DNA of 64,000 nt from Sebastes aleutianus (GCA_916700875.1 CAKAKS010000202.1:42501-106500), one strand, 5' to 3'; shown: positions 12,560 through 21,917, counted from the first letter of the stretch. Program-made: numbers and translations. The notes: a model not told the origin generated them from the sequence alone.

Positions 12560-12937
12560 AGGGGCTATAACAATCATCGAGGTTCAAGGTTCAATTATTG
12601 TCATTCTACAACAGGGTTGCACGACAAAATGCGAGTTGTAGTCCCTTTAGCTACATTACATAAAAAGAGGAAAGAAGCTGCTCTGTAGTCTGGAGGTACG
12701 ACAGCGGATAATTTAGTGTCTCTTGCCAGACGGCAGCAGGGTGTACAGGCTGTTGCCGGGGTGGGTGTTGTCTTTTAAAATGCTTTGGGCTCCGCGCAGG
12801 CACCTCACCTCACCGATATCACTGATGCTTGGTAGATGGGTACCAATGATGTTCTGGGCGGTTTTAATCACCCGCTGCAGAGCCCTCCTGTCCTGGGGCC
12901 ATGCACAAACCATGTTGCAAGATCTTATATACATCAT
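12560..12937 (-). pseudogene. CR1/L2-type LINE 3' end
   Basis: On the minus strand the frame 12,937-12,713 reads WPQDRRALQRVIKTAQNIIG followed by DIGEVRCLRGAQSILKDNTH and LLPSGKR. This is the characteristic C-terminus of fish CR1/L2-like reverse transcriptases. After a stop, the neighbouring frame continues with RTSRLQSSFFPL, the next expected block, showing a frameshift. Then comes the 3' tail, which on the minus strand reads aatgacaataattgaacc. Only the last part of ORF2 and the tail are present. Confidence 0.75.
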
Positions 12938-12983
12938 TCATTTTGCATGCTTACCCTCTTTCCTTTTACCTGTACTGCCTTCC

Positions 12984-13359
12984 ATACTAAACTGCTAATC
13001 CAATATACAGTATAGATGTTGCAGATCAGCTATTTGATGTGGGCATTGAGAATGCCACTAATGTTCTTGATGCACTTGAAGACTACAAACACATGAAAGA
13101 CTTCATGCATGCAGATTTGCATGTGGGAATACACCCGACCACAGTGTCTTACCAACACTTGCGTCAGGATCTGATCTTTGTCCTTTTGTTGCTCGATAAG
13201 GCAATTGACAGAGCCAATGAGTGCCACTTCATGAAAGTGGGGGTATTCCTGAACCAGTTTGGGCAGAAAGATACAGACAGCCTGGATCTAACTGATCTTT
13301 TTGACCCATTACACTCAGAAGTGCGTGACGCCTGCCTCGCTGAACTGCTGCGTATCCCA
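12984..13359 (+). CDS. Unrecognised coding-like segment, left part
   Basis: An uninterrupted plus-strand frame runs from after a stop near 12,983 to about 13,360, with balanced codon use. It contains LEDYKHMKDFMHADLHVGIH, then a hydrophobic LIFVLLLLDKAID and LDLTDLFDPLHSEVRD. I do not recognise the family. Pyrimidine-rich DNA at 12,955-12,985 and AG at 13,026 could be a splice acceptor. The frame enters family C MITE sequence at about 13,360, and a second open piece follows the MITE at 13,772. It could be a fragment of an old transposon protein or a broken host exon; the sequence does not decide. Confidence 0.35.
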
Positions 13360-13771
13360 CGCGTGTGGTGTCAACAACGGCAGCGTTTCTGTTGTTGCTG
13401 AGCTGCTGCTGCCAGCCCTTTCTGTCTATGTAGAGCCTTTCATAATGGGCATTTCATGTCATTATAAATGTCATTTTTATTTATTTTAGACAGAGAAAGG
13501 TGAACAAACGAGTGATAATTTGTATATAATAGTAATAATCCACAATTAAAACCCCGTACTTTATTCATTCATGGAGCCCTATAAGTCACTGCATGTTCTA
13601 CAACACTGTCCTGCAAATATTTCAGAATAAAAGACTTTTGTTATTAAATGAAGGAATTCTGGCCACAGGAAAAAAAAAACGCGTGAGGGCTTTTATTTTG
13701 AAATGAAAGCAGGAAGTGTTAATTTCAAAATAAATCTTTACTTTTTTCATGTCTGTGACATATTCTACAGA
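13360..13771 (+). mobile_element. Family C MITE, partial
   Basis: Matches the left two-thirds of the 36,575-37,430 element in the same orientation, including gctgctgctgccagccctttct, the aataatccacaatt phrase and gaaagcaggaagtgtt. The right end is cut after gacatattctacagat, where full copies continue. The left inverted repeat is poorly kept. Confidence 0.6.
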
Positions 13772-13945
13772 TCATGGTCATGGGTCATGCCGGGCACTGA
13801 GGAGGTTCTTGAAGCAGTGACTCCATCCCTGGAGATGTGCAGTCAGTGGGTGAATCGGCATTCACTGAAGAGAAAAGGGATGACAGACAGCCGTGTGTGC
13901 TGCTTTATATACTGTGGGGTTCCGCACGTATTCGGGTAAGCACGT
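13772..13945 (+). CDS. Unrecognised coding-like segment, right part
   Basis: Directly after the MITE the plus frame reads PGTEEVLEAVTPSLEMCSQW and then SLKRKGMTDSRVCCF before a stop at 13,937-13,939. A GTAAGC at 13,936 would make a good splice donor. Placed beside the segment at 12,984-13,359 it may be the continuation of the same reading frame beyond a MITE insertion, but no target duplication is visible to prove this. Family unknown. Confidence 0.25.
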
Positions 13946-15277
13946 TCTGGTCGGCCGGCTACGCAAATTTTCAAAAAAAATTTAACCAAACATCTTCAGC
14001 TTCTTTAATACATTATTTTTGGCTGACAACAGTTTACCACCTGTTCATTAGTTTTCATTCCCCTGCACACCATTCTTACAGGTTATAAAAGCTGTGTCTG
14101 AGTGGTACGGGTAATTCACCTCTCTGGTCTGTGCTGTCTTTCTTTAGGATTGTGTTATGTATGTATTATGTGCATTATGCTTTTTTACTTAACCCTCTCC
14201 TCTGTTCATATTGCTCTCAGTGTATACAGTATGTATGAACTGTGTCGACCACTTGGCGTTCAAAGTGCTCTTGAGATTAATAGGATGTGAAGTAGTTTAC
14301 CTATACTGTAACCTGCACCCGGCTCTTATTTCGCCTCACCAGCGAAGGAAAAACGGAGGCCTTGCATCAGCCGTTTAATCCGCTCATTAATTAAACATGA
14401 AGCTTGTGGAATTATAATAATTGTTTACCAATTGGAAACCGCGTTGGGCACAATTAATCTTTTTAAGACTGCCAATACAGTAACAATGCCAACGCAGTCT
14501 CCTCACTATGTCTCGCCACTCAATAAAATGCCACTAATTTATTCAGCGGTGAAATGAATGCATGCCCATATTGCTGATCGCCACATTGTGTATGTCTGCC
14601 ATCCGACAGCAGAGAGAGAGAGAGAGAGAGAGAGGGAGGGAGGGAAAGAGCTGAATAGAGCCAGTGTGGTGGTGAGAGGGTGGAAGACAACCAGGGAACA
14701 TGGAGGAATAATTCTGAGGGGGGGGGGGGGGGCACAAACATGTCCCATGTCCCTCCACCCCTCCTACACAAGAGAAAGATGCACAAATTGAAAGAGACAC
14801 AAACTGACATCAAACAACACAGCCATTTGGTATCTCTAGTTTGGGTTTGTTTTGCTTTTCCTTTTCTCTTTGTAGTGAAGTCATTAACACTAATCACAAA
14901 TTAGCCCCCTGAGGCTAATTTGTCATTTGTGATATCGGGCTTTACAAATAAAATTTACTTGACTTGTAGCAACTGAAATAACATATGTCACATGGTATAA
15001 ATGTTTTTGGATAACACATAAAGAAAAACTAACTACACTACTACTGATACTGTTAACAGGAGATAATAAAAAGAGGTCCATGTGTCCATCCAACCAACTT
15101 CAGGACACAGAAGGTGAGAGGAAGAGAGCAGTCTGTGTCAACGCCACCAGTGTCCTGCCATGTGATTGCTCCGCTTGCCAAAGTAGCCAAAGATTATCTG
15201 CTGGGCGGATGATTCTGCTGTAGTGAGGGAGTGATGATTTGTGTGCACATGCAGACGCTTCCTCCCACTGTTTACAC
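13946..15277. other. No gene recognised; homeobox-site-rich block and G/GA tracts
   Basis: The 14,330-14,480 block has several ATTA/TAAT cores (attaattaaa, ataataattg) and no repeat signature, as in conserved enhancers, though this is untested. A (GA)n tract lies at 14,611-14,634, and 14,719-14,732 is a run of G. Overlapping proline- and serine-rich minus frames are artefacts of these tracts. Confidence 0.4.
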
Positions 15278-15292
15278 TACACACACACACAC

Positions 15293-15340
<48 letters not shown>
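15278..15340. repeat. (CA)n microsatellite
   Basis: An almost pure CA tract with a single CGCA interruption near 15,296. The long valine/cysteine-rich minus-strand frame through it is a microsatellite artefact. Confidence 0.95.
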
Positions 15341-15625
15341 ACGCAAGACGCTGAGTTAGGGAAAAGAGGAAGGAAAGGGGGTGTTTGTTTGATGTGCACA
15401 CCTTGCGTCCCCTGAGTGCTTCGGTCCGTGGGAAGTGGACGCTGCTGGAGTCTCGTGGTGCAATCAGAAGCCTTAGATACCCTCTCTGTGCCTTGTCTGA
15501 CAGAGAGGAGAACAGGTTCACTTTGTCCAGTATCAATGAACAATGTTCGGATGCTAAGTTCTGATAAAGAATTTGATACTGAAAATGTGCTTGATCTCCA
15601 ATCAGTTTAGGTTTTGGAAAACTAT
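15341..15625. other. No gene recognised
   Basis: Unique-looking sequence with one 64-codon frame without motifs. Confidence 0.4.
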
Positions 15626-15843
15626 GTTGCCATATTTAAACGATCTATAACGCATGGTCTATGGTGCATGATGCAAGTGTATGTAGTGCGGTGTCCGACT
15701 CCACTTTTGCTAGTTAAACGGCGCATCATCTGGGCGCAAAGTAAGGTGCAAGGGGCAAAAGGGTTGAATTTAGTCTCTTAATTAATCATAGGAGTGTTTT
15801 GGGCATAACAGTTAATTAAACCAATCAGAGTGTCATCTCCCAT
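15626..15843 (+). mobile_element. Harbinger-like remnant, second copy
   Basis: Starts catatttaaacgatctata like the copy at 4,405 and ends at cagagtgtcatctcccatt, the point after which the first copy enters its SANT-like frame. Here that frame is replaced by family C MITE sequence at 15,844. It contains about 150 bases absent from the first copy, so one of the two has an internal deletion. Confidence 0.5.
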
Positions 15844-16203
15844 TTTTTCTGTGGACAGAATTCCTTCATTTGTTAACACAAGGCTTTTATTCTGAAATAT
15901 TTGCAGGACAGTGTTGTACAACATGCAGTGACTTGCAGAGCTCCATGGATGAATATAGTACAGGGTTTTAATTGTGAATTATTACTATTATTTACAAATT
16001 ACCATTTTCTTAACCTTTCTCTGTCTAAAATAAATATAAATGACATTTATAATGAAATGAAATGGCCATAATGAAAGGCAAACTCTATGTAGAAAGAAAG
16101 AGCTGGCAGCAGCAGCAGCAGCAGAAACGCTGCTAAAATGCAGCTGTTCTGAACACCCGACGCGTGAATCACGCAGCCGCCACGCGCTCCTGTGTTCCCA
16201 GTG
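15844..16203 (-). mobile_element. Family C MITE, 5'-truncated in this orientation
   Basis: Begins ttttctgtggacagaattcc, an internal point of the family, and ends with the intact terminal sequence cctgtgttcccagtg at 16,203. The true end therefore lies on the right. The abrupt left start inside the Harbinger-like remnant suggests a deletion rather than a clean insertion. Confidence 0.65.
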
Positions 16204-16235
16204 TGGCCATGGCGTAATGGTGAGATTGGGTGGGG

Positions 16236-16544
16236 ACTCCTGTGAAGTTAGCTGGAAAGCCAGCATGGTGAGTCTGTGGAACAGGTTGCTGGGTTTACCA
16301 ACCAACGGGGTGGCTAGTGAGATATTTAACTTTAGGACTTGGCTGTTGGAGGTGAATGGGCACAGGAAATATTTGATTTACTAGAAGAATGTGGACTTCA
16401 TTAGAAGAACATTACTTTCTAAAAGCAGCTGTGGAAGTGGAGGAGTTTAAATACCAAGACCGGACTAAATGCATACAATCATGGTCCGAAGAAATCTGGC
16501 AATAGCCAAAACTGAGAACTTGTTGTTTATTTAAGAAAGATTAC
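16236..16544 (+). pseudogene. LINE C-terminal fragment, left of a SINE
   Basis: Plus-strand frames read SLWNRLLGLPTNGVASEIF and, just before the SINE, PKLRTCCLFKKDY, the final conserved blocks of a common fish LINE protein. Stops and indels lie between. The SINE at 16,545-16,745 sits inside this coding sequence: after the target duplication the frame resumes with KCEKIC at 16,758-16,775. Clade unresolved. Confidence 0.5.
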
Positions 16545-16745
16545 GGGGCGCCTGGGTTAGCTCAGTTGGTAGAGCGGGCGTCCATGTATTAAGGCTTGGT
16601 CCTGACCGCGGCGGCCCGGGTTCGAATCCGGCCTGTGGCCCTTTCCGCATCCACTCTCTCTCTCCCCCCTTTCAAGACTCTATCCACTGTCCTGTCAATA
16701 AAAATGGAAAATGCCCCCAAAAAAATAACTTTAAAAAAAAAAAAA
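16545..16745 (+). mobile_element. tRNA-derived SINE with perfect target duplication
   Basis: The head carries a polymerase III A box (tagctcagttggtagagcg, from about 16,559) and a B box GGTTCGAATCC at 16,619-16,629. A CT-rich stretch, an AATAAAAATGG segment and a terminal A run follow. A perfect 12-bp duplication, aagaaagattac, flanks it (16,533-16,544 and 16,746-16,757), proving LINE-mediated insertion. Intact ends and the unmutated duplication suggest the insertion is younger than the LINE it interrupts. It is not a tRNA gene: the anticodon arm region is lengthened and the unit has a body and tail. Confidence 0.85.
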
Positions 16746-16757
16746 AAGAAAGATTAC

Positions 16758-16793
16758 AAATGTGAAAAAATATGTTAAATATTATTATAGTCA
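16758..16793 (+). pseudogene. LINE fragment, right of the SINE
   Basis: Continuation (KCEKIC then stop) of the LINE frame broken by the SINE at 16,545. It is only about 12 codons long and identifiable solely through the shared frame. Confidence 0.4.
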
Positions 16794-17481
16794 GAGGTCA
16801 ATTTGTGCACAGTTCAGATGTACAGGTGTAACTGAAGACCAATGATATGGGCCAACATTGTGAACTAAATGAGGTTGAGAACGAAATTAATTTTATTTTA
16901 TTTTGTCCTTTGAAACGATGCTACATTATTTAGTTGATGAAGTAACCATTATCAACAAAGCATCATGCTACATAGCGAGGGGGCAAAATATGCCGCTTTC
17001 CAATGCTACGAACAGATGTGACCCAGGTCAGTCTGAACAATAATATAATGAGTCTCCTTGGTCTGATGAATTGTCATAAATATTCATAGGTGGGTGAGTA
17101 TACAGGTCGACATGGGCTGCGCTCACTTTCTGTCATGTCAACCGTCAGAGCAAAACATGCACATGATCATAAATATGCATCAATATATAAATATTCAATG
17201 ACGTCTTTAAATATCATTGACTTGAGATGCATGCAGTCACACCCCCCCAGAACACAAATACAAAACATTTCCAGAGCTTGAAATTGACTCGCTTCCTCAT
17301 GTACTCAGTTAGCAGCGGATGCATGCCGCCTGATAGTAGATATTAATGTTTAATGCAAGCATTGGATGTTTTTTTACAGTCACATTAACAGTTTTGAAAT
17401 TGTAGCTCTACTTGTCTGCAAATTTCAATCTTTTTTGGAACAGAGTTTTTTTTTTTTTAACTATTATATCCTGCAAGACGC
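16794..17481. other. No gene recognised
   Basis: AT-rich sequence with TATTCATA-type motifs (17,075-17,215) and a T run at 17,447. No element or gene is seen. Confidence 0.4.
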
Positions 17482-18240
17482 AAGTAACATGCTGTTAACG
17501 ACAGTAAATCGCTGTTAACGGCTGTAACACGGTGTTAACAGCAGTAACCCGCTGTTAACGGCAGTAACCGGCAGTTACCCGCTGTTAACGACAGTAACTC
17601 GCTGTTAACGACAGTAACCCGCTATTAACGACAGTAAATTGCTGTTAACGGCTGTAACACGGTGTTAACAGCAGTAACCCGCTATTAACGACAGTAAATT
17701 GCTGTTAACGGCTGTAACACGGTGTTAACAGCAGTAACCCGCCGTTAACGGCGGGTAACCGGCAGTTACCCGCCGTTAACGACAGTAACTCGCTGTTAAC
17801 GACAGTAACTCGCTGTTAACGACAGTAACCCGCCGTTAACGGCAGTAACCGGCAGTTACCCGCTGTTAACGACAGTAACTCGCTGTTAACGACAGTAACT
17901 CGCTGTTAACGGCAGTAACTCGCTGTTAACGACAGTAACCCGCCGTTAACGGCAGTAACCGGCAGTTACCCGCTGTTAACGACAGTAACTCGCTGTTAAC
18001 GACAGTAACTCGCTGTTAACGGCAGTAACCCGCTATTAACAGCAGTAACCCGCTGTTAACGACAGTAACCCGCCGTTAACGGCAGTAACCGGCAGTTACC
18101 CGCTGTTAACGAGAGTAACCCGCCGTTAACGACAGTAACCCGCCGCTAACGACAGTAACTCGCTGTTAACGACAGTGACGACAGTAACCCGCCGTTAACG
18201 ACAGTAACCCGCCGTTAACGACAGTAACTCGCCGTTAACA
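17482..18240. repeat. GTTAAC minisatellite with higher-order structure
   Basis: Roughly 40 units of about 19-20 bp such as cgctgttaacgacagtaac, each centred on the palindrome GTTAAC. A roughly 59-bp three-unit block beginning gctattaacgacagtaaatt is duplicated head to tail at about 17,622-17,740. A longer block containing ggcagtaaccggcagttacc recurs near 17,560, 17,750, 17,840, 17,950 and 18,080. No coding potential. The unit spacing and inverted halves (cagtaaccggcagttacc) allow hairpins. Confidence 0.95.
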
Positions 18241-18894
18241 ACTTTCTTCATTTATCAGAGAGACTTTTCTCTTCATGATGATATTCCTCCTGTTAACTTT
18301 TATTAAGGATACAGTTAAAGTCAGAGGGAGAAGGAGAGTCTGTCTGTCAGGAACAAACACCTTTTACATCATTTATCCTCATTTCCATTCAGTCACATGT
18401 GAGGCTGATAATTCCTGAGCGTCAGGTTTGATATGAGTGACATCATTTACATTCTCCCTGAAACATTCAGCCTAATAAATAATTTCCAGTTTTTCATGAC
18501 ACCATAATAATATTCTGGGTTATTAAATAATGAATTCACAATCAGAATATCAATAACTACAGACGCTAACAATGAATAAATAATACAAAGACATTGTGCC
18601 AGTAGAGATGGTTCCTGAGCCTCTAAACAGGACTCAGTCCACAGTAAAAAAAATACAGACTGCATCTGTTATTCATGTCCAGTTGTGATCATGTCATCCA
18701 TTCACTTGTTACTGGACAGATTTTTTTTTTTAACGAAATACAGCTTATTCTGTCAAAGTATACTTGTATGAGAATGCTTTGTTTTCCCAAATGCCATTAA
18801 TTTACATTTGTAACTTCTGTCTTCACGAAGTCCCAGAACTATAGTGTAGACAAGTAGCACTGAACATGACTAAGAATGAAATGTCATAACAATA
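18241..18894. other. No gene recognised
   Basis: AT-rich non-coding sequence following the minisatellite. Nothing supportable. Confidence 0.4.
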
Positions 18895-18916
18895 TTAACA
18901 TTAATATTAATGTTAA
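18895..18916. repeat. 22-bp perfect palindrome
   Basis: The sequence from ttaacatta to taatgttaa is its own reverse complement over 22 bases, inside a longer alternating ATTAA-rich patch. It could extrude as a cruciform or simply reflect AT-rich low complexity. Confidence 0.7.
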
Positions 18917-19084
18917 CATTAATATATACATGAAAATGAAACTATTTAGGTTGTACAATTAGATGCTAGTCTTTAAAGTGGCTAAAATTGCTGGCAACAA
19001 CACAGTAGTACAGTTTAAAAGACTATTTACAATACAATGCAACTGTATCATATTTACAGATATATACAGCATATTTACAGCTTA

Positions 19085-20318
19085 TCACTCCAACTTGTCC
19101 AGACCTTTTGATGTTGACATCAATTTTACAGGGCAGAAAGACTTTTTTTTTAACTTTTTATGTCCCTGGGTTGGTTGGCCACAGCATGTACAGACAGGGA
19201 GATTTTGCACCCGTGACACTTTTTCTACTATTCCTAAGGGCTGCTCCTTCCCTTTATGCTTGTACTGTGTAGATCTTGACCAGGATGAAGGATGAAGGAC
19301 TGCAGTCATGAGTAGCAGCAGCTGATGAAGTAGGACCGGCTGGCATTATGGGCAGAGTAGGAGGGACTGATGTCGTCGGACCAGCGGGCATTATGGGCAG
19401 AGTTGGAGGGACTGATGTCGTCGGACCAGGAGGCATTATGGGCAGTGTTGGAGGGACTGATGTCGTCGAATCAGCAGGCGTTATGGGCAGAGTTGGAGGG
19501 ACTGATGTCGTCGGACCAGCAGGCATTATGGGCAGGGTAGTAGGGACTGATGTCGTCGGATCAGCAGGCATTATGGGCAGAGTTGGAGGGACTGATTTCG
19601 TCGGACCAGCAGGCATTATGGGCAGAGTTGGAGGGACTGATGTCGTCGGACCAGCAGGCATTATGGGCAGAGTTGGAGGGACTGATGTCGTCGGACCAGC
19701 AGGCATTATGGGCAGGGTAGTAGGGACTGATGTCGTCGGATCAGCAGGCATTATGGGCAGAGTTGGAGGGACTGATTTCGTCGGACCAGCAGGCATTATG
19801 GGCAGAGTAGGAGGGACTGATGTCGTCGGACCAGCAGGCATTATGGGCAGAGTTGGAGGGACTGATGTCGTCGGACCAGCAAGCATTATGGGCAGAGTAG
19901 GAGGGAATGATGTCGTCGGACCAGCAGGCATTACGGGCCGTGTGGAGGGGCCAGCAATGCCAGCGGTCTCTGTGGATGCAGAGAGGGAGGGCACAGATCT
20001 GGTGATAGTAGAGGTGGCAGGGGTTTTTCTCACTGGCGGTGGCAGTAGCACAGGTGGCAGCGGTGGTTGAGGCCGGGAGAGTGGCATGATCATGTCCGTC
20101 CTTCCCTTTAACACCTTTGTCCCTGCCGTGCTGGGTGTGGGCACATACTCCATCAGAGGGTGCTTAAAAGTGCTTAAAATATCAGTAATTTTAGCAATTT
20201 TCATCATCCTATCACGTCTTACTGTTAGAGATGCCCACCCAACTTTTTCATACATGACGCAATGATGAGTAGAATAACTGTCACCGGTAAAAAATCTATA
20301 AGGTGGAGTGATGAACTG
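19085..20318 (-). CDS. Proline-rich repeat protein with C-terminal Cys/His motif (frameshifted)
   Basis: On the minus strand an exon-like frame can start after a splice-acceptor-like cccttag at about 20,319 and reads YRFFTGDSYSTHHC, then YEKVGWASLTVRRDRMMKIA and STFKHPLMEYVPTPS. A proline-rich linker follows (residues with PLPPVLLPPP), then about thirteen 15-residue repeats of the type PTLPIMPAGPTTSVP, ending in a stop at 19,254. An overlapping frame (19,309-19,085) continues with GIVEKVSRVQNLPVCTCCGQ and PTQGHKKLKKKSFCPVK. This is a C-x-C-C...H...C pattern like a small zinc-binding motif, then a stop. A single frameshift near 19,265-19,300, or a short intron, would join the two. I do not recognise a named family. 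It may be a decayed member of a multicopy fish or transposon-associated family, or a gene with a coding VNTR. Evidence for expression is absent, and no canonical polyadenylation signal was seen in the next 400 bases. Confidence 0.45.
19342..19945. repeat. 45-bp minisatellite (14 units)
   Basis: Units beginning ggcattatgggcag start every 45 bases from 19,342 to 19,927. Two successive 180-bp blocks (19,522-19,701 and 19,702-19,881) share the same order of four unit variants, so four units were duplicated together. Because 45 is a multiple of three, both strands stay open (15-residue repeats). The plus-strand frame of 240 codons is therefore expected by chance. Confidence 0.95.
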
Positions 20319-21574
20319 AATCTAAGGGTTTGAGAGTGGATACAGAGGAGTGTCTATGGATTAGGTCACCATTAGGCCTCAATTATTCACTTCTTACTGA
20401 ACATAAGAAAAACAGGAAAAAAAAACATCCGTCGACCCCCAGAAAGTATCTTGTGACCCCCTTGGGGGTCCAGACCCCCCGGGTTGACAACCAGTGGTGT
20501 AGCAGACAAAAAAGTGCAATTTAATTTCAGTTGGACTTGAAGACATGTGAAGCATATTCATAAATGTTGCTGTATACTGTAGTAAGGTTTGCTTTGCAGT
20601 GTAAATTAGGCCTCAAACATCACTGAGCTCTTCCACTACAGGCTGTAAACTAGCAGAGAGTAATACAGTTTGGACAGGAGGCACCAGGTTATGAATTGGC
20701 TATTTGTGGGCCAAAATAAATCCCCCCTTTCTCTGGCTTTCTCCATCCGTCAGGGATGTAATTACCTGCCTGCTTTGGCTTCAGCACCTCCCTCCTTCAT
20801 TTCAGAAGGCTGGAGTGGAAGAGACTGGAGGGACGGGAAAGAAGGGAGGAATTTGAAAATGAATAAGTGATGGAGAGGTGAACGTAACTGGGTTTTGTAG
20901 AACAGAGACAATGCATGCTCACGTGGTCACCGATGTGTGTAATGACCGACACCTGTCAGGCCGACGGTCATATCTGTCGGCTGTTGTCATTATGGGCACA
21001 CAGACCAATGCTCAGTCATTGAGGGGGGGTTGTGGTGGAGGGATTAACGCCCTGCATACATATTCTTCCCCTCCTGAGTGCACAAAGCCTTTGTTCCTCA
21101 TTATTTATTGCAGCTGTAAAAATATAGGTAAGACCATGGGGGGTCAGATACCAGACCAGGAGTGGTACGCAGAGGGAAGATGATCAAAGCCCTAACGGAG
21201 ATCAACCAGGCTGCAGCCTGGTGAGGACAATGTCTCACCTCAAGACTGTCTTTGACTCTACAATATAGAAACACATTTCAAAACATTCTTCAAGACAGGA
21301 TGAAAGTGGGGAGAAAACTTCACTATTAGATCAACAGAACCAAGGATGGAGATGTCAGGTTGAAATGTGTGTCTGAACACATCACTGCAAACCCACTCAC
21401 TCCATCAGAGTCTAGATCATCAGTCATGGTAGTTATTTAGTAATTAGATATGGTCATTTAATGAACTGTCTTAAAAGTGAATCTGAATGAAATCATCCTG
21501 AACGGCGTGCCCAGATGTGGGTTGAACACTGACCCCGTCCCCCCCTCTGGGTGAGCACGTCTGCTGATTGGTCA
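20319..21574. other. No gene recognised
   Basis: The 20,430-20,510 stretch (gacccccttgggggtccag) is a worn repeat end. The remainder, including a purine-rich patch at 20,812-20,850, carries no supportable feature. If the minus-strand protein at 19,085-20,318 has upstream exons, I could not pick them out here. Confidence 0.4.
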
Positions 21575-21616
21575 GATGAGTTTCAGAACCTCCCGACCAA
21601 AACTTAGTCTATAAAA
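21575..21616 (+). promoter_or_regulatory. Candidate promoter: inverted CCAAT and TATA box
   Basis: ATTGG (inverted CCAAT) at about 21,577 is followed 30 bases later by TATAAAA at 21,610-21,616 in otherwise GC-balanced, non-repeat sequence. The spacing fits a polymerase II core promoter, with initiation near 21,640. Chance occurrence in AT-rich DNA is common, so this is tentative. Confidence 0.3.
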
Positions 21617-21636
21617 ATGACCCTCACTAGAGGGCA

Positions 21637-21783
21637 ATGCGGATTCTCTTTGGTACCGGTGCAAAGGTTCCCACTCTGTCTCTGCGTTACCTCATCTACA
21701 TCATCATCATCATCTTCATCTTCACCCCTGTGGCTGCACCACAGACACACAGGTCTAATGCTGACTCTCTGCTAACGGGGTGA
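21637..21783 (+). CDS. Candidate 48-residue secreted-type ORF
   Basis: ATG at 21,637 opens a 48-codon frame ending at TGA 21,781-21,783. It has a basic N-terminus (MRILFGTGAK), a hydrophobic core LIYIIIIIFIF, then PVAAPQTHRSNAD, which would suit signal-peptide cleavage after VAA. No known hormone or peptide is recognised. Caution: the isoleucine run comes from an ATC trinucleotide repeat (21,701-21,716), and the ATG lies about where transcription would start from the TATA box, leaving almost no leader. Confidence 0.2.
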   Translation: MRILFGTGAKVPTLSLRYLIYIIIIIFIFTPVAAPQTHRSNADSLLTG

Positions 21784-21866
21784 ACTCTAATTTATATATG
21801 ATAAATAAGTGGCCTCATTATCAACTTACCAGCGCTTTAACACAGCTGCTTCCAGTGACAGTAAGT

Positions 21867-21917
21867 AGTTTCATTTGGTTTATTCATATAAACCAAATGA
21901 ATAAACCAAATGAAACT
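21867..21917. repeat. Perfect 21-bp inverted repeat, 9-base loop
   Basis: The arm at 21,867-21,887 (agtttcatttggtttattca plus t) is exactly complementary to 21,897-21,917. The right arm overlaps the left end of the family B MITE (21,916). The hairpin's left side also contains the tail of a GTAAGT that would be a good splice donor at 21,861. Confidence 0.85.

Noticed and set aside
15138..15543. Cysteine/valine-rich proteins of 88-132 codons
   Set aside because: Produced by a CA microsatellite; the same applies near 26,420-26,820, 34,765-35,246 and 39,588-39,948.
16545..16630. tRNA gene
   Set aside because: Polymerase III boxes are present, but the sequence continues into a SINE body and A tail and is flanked by a 12-bp target duplication.
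17482..18240. CRISPR-like regular repeat array
   Set aside because: Units are contiguous with no unique spacers, and the genome is a fish; it is a minisatellite.
19348..20070. 240-codon plus-strand frame with GGTDVVGPAGI repeats
   Set aside because: It is the opposite strand of a 45-bp minisatellite, open because 45 is divisible by three; nothing protein-like flanks it on this strand.
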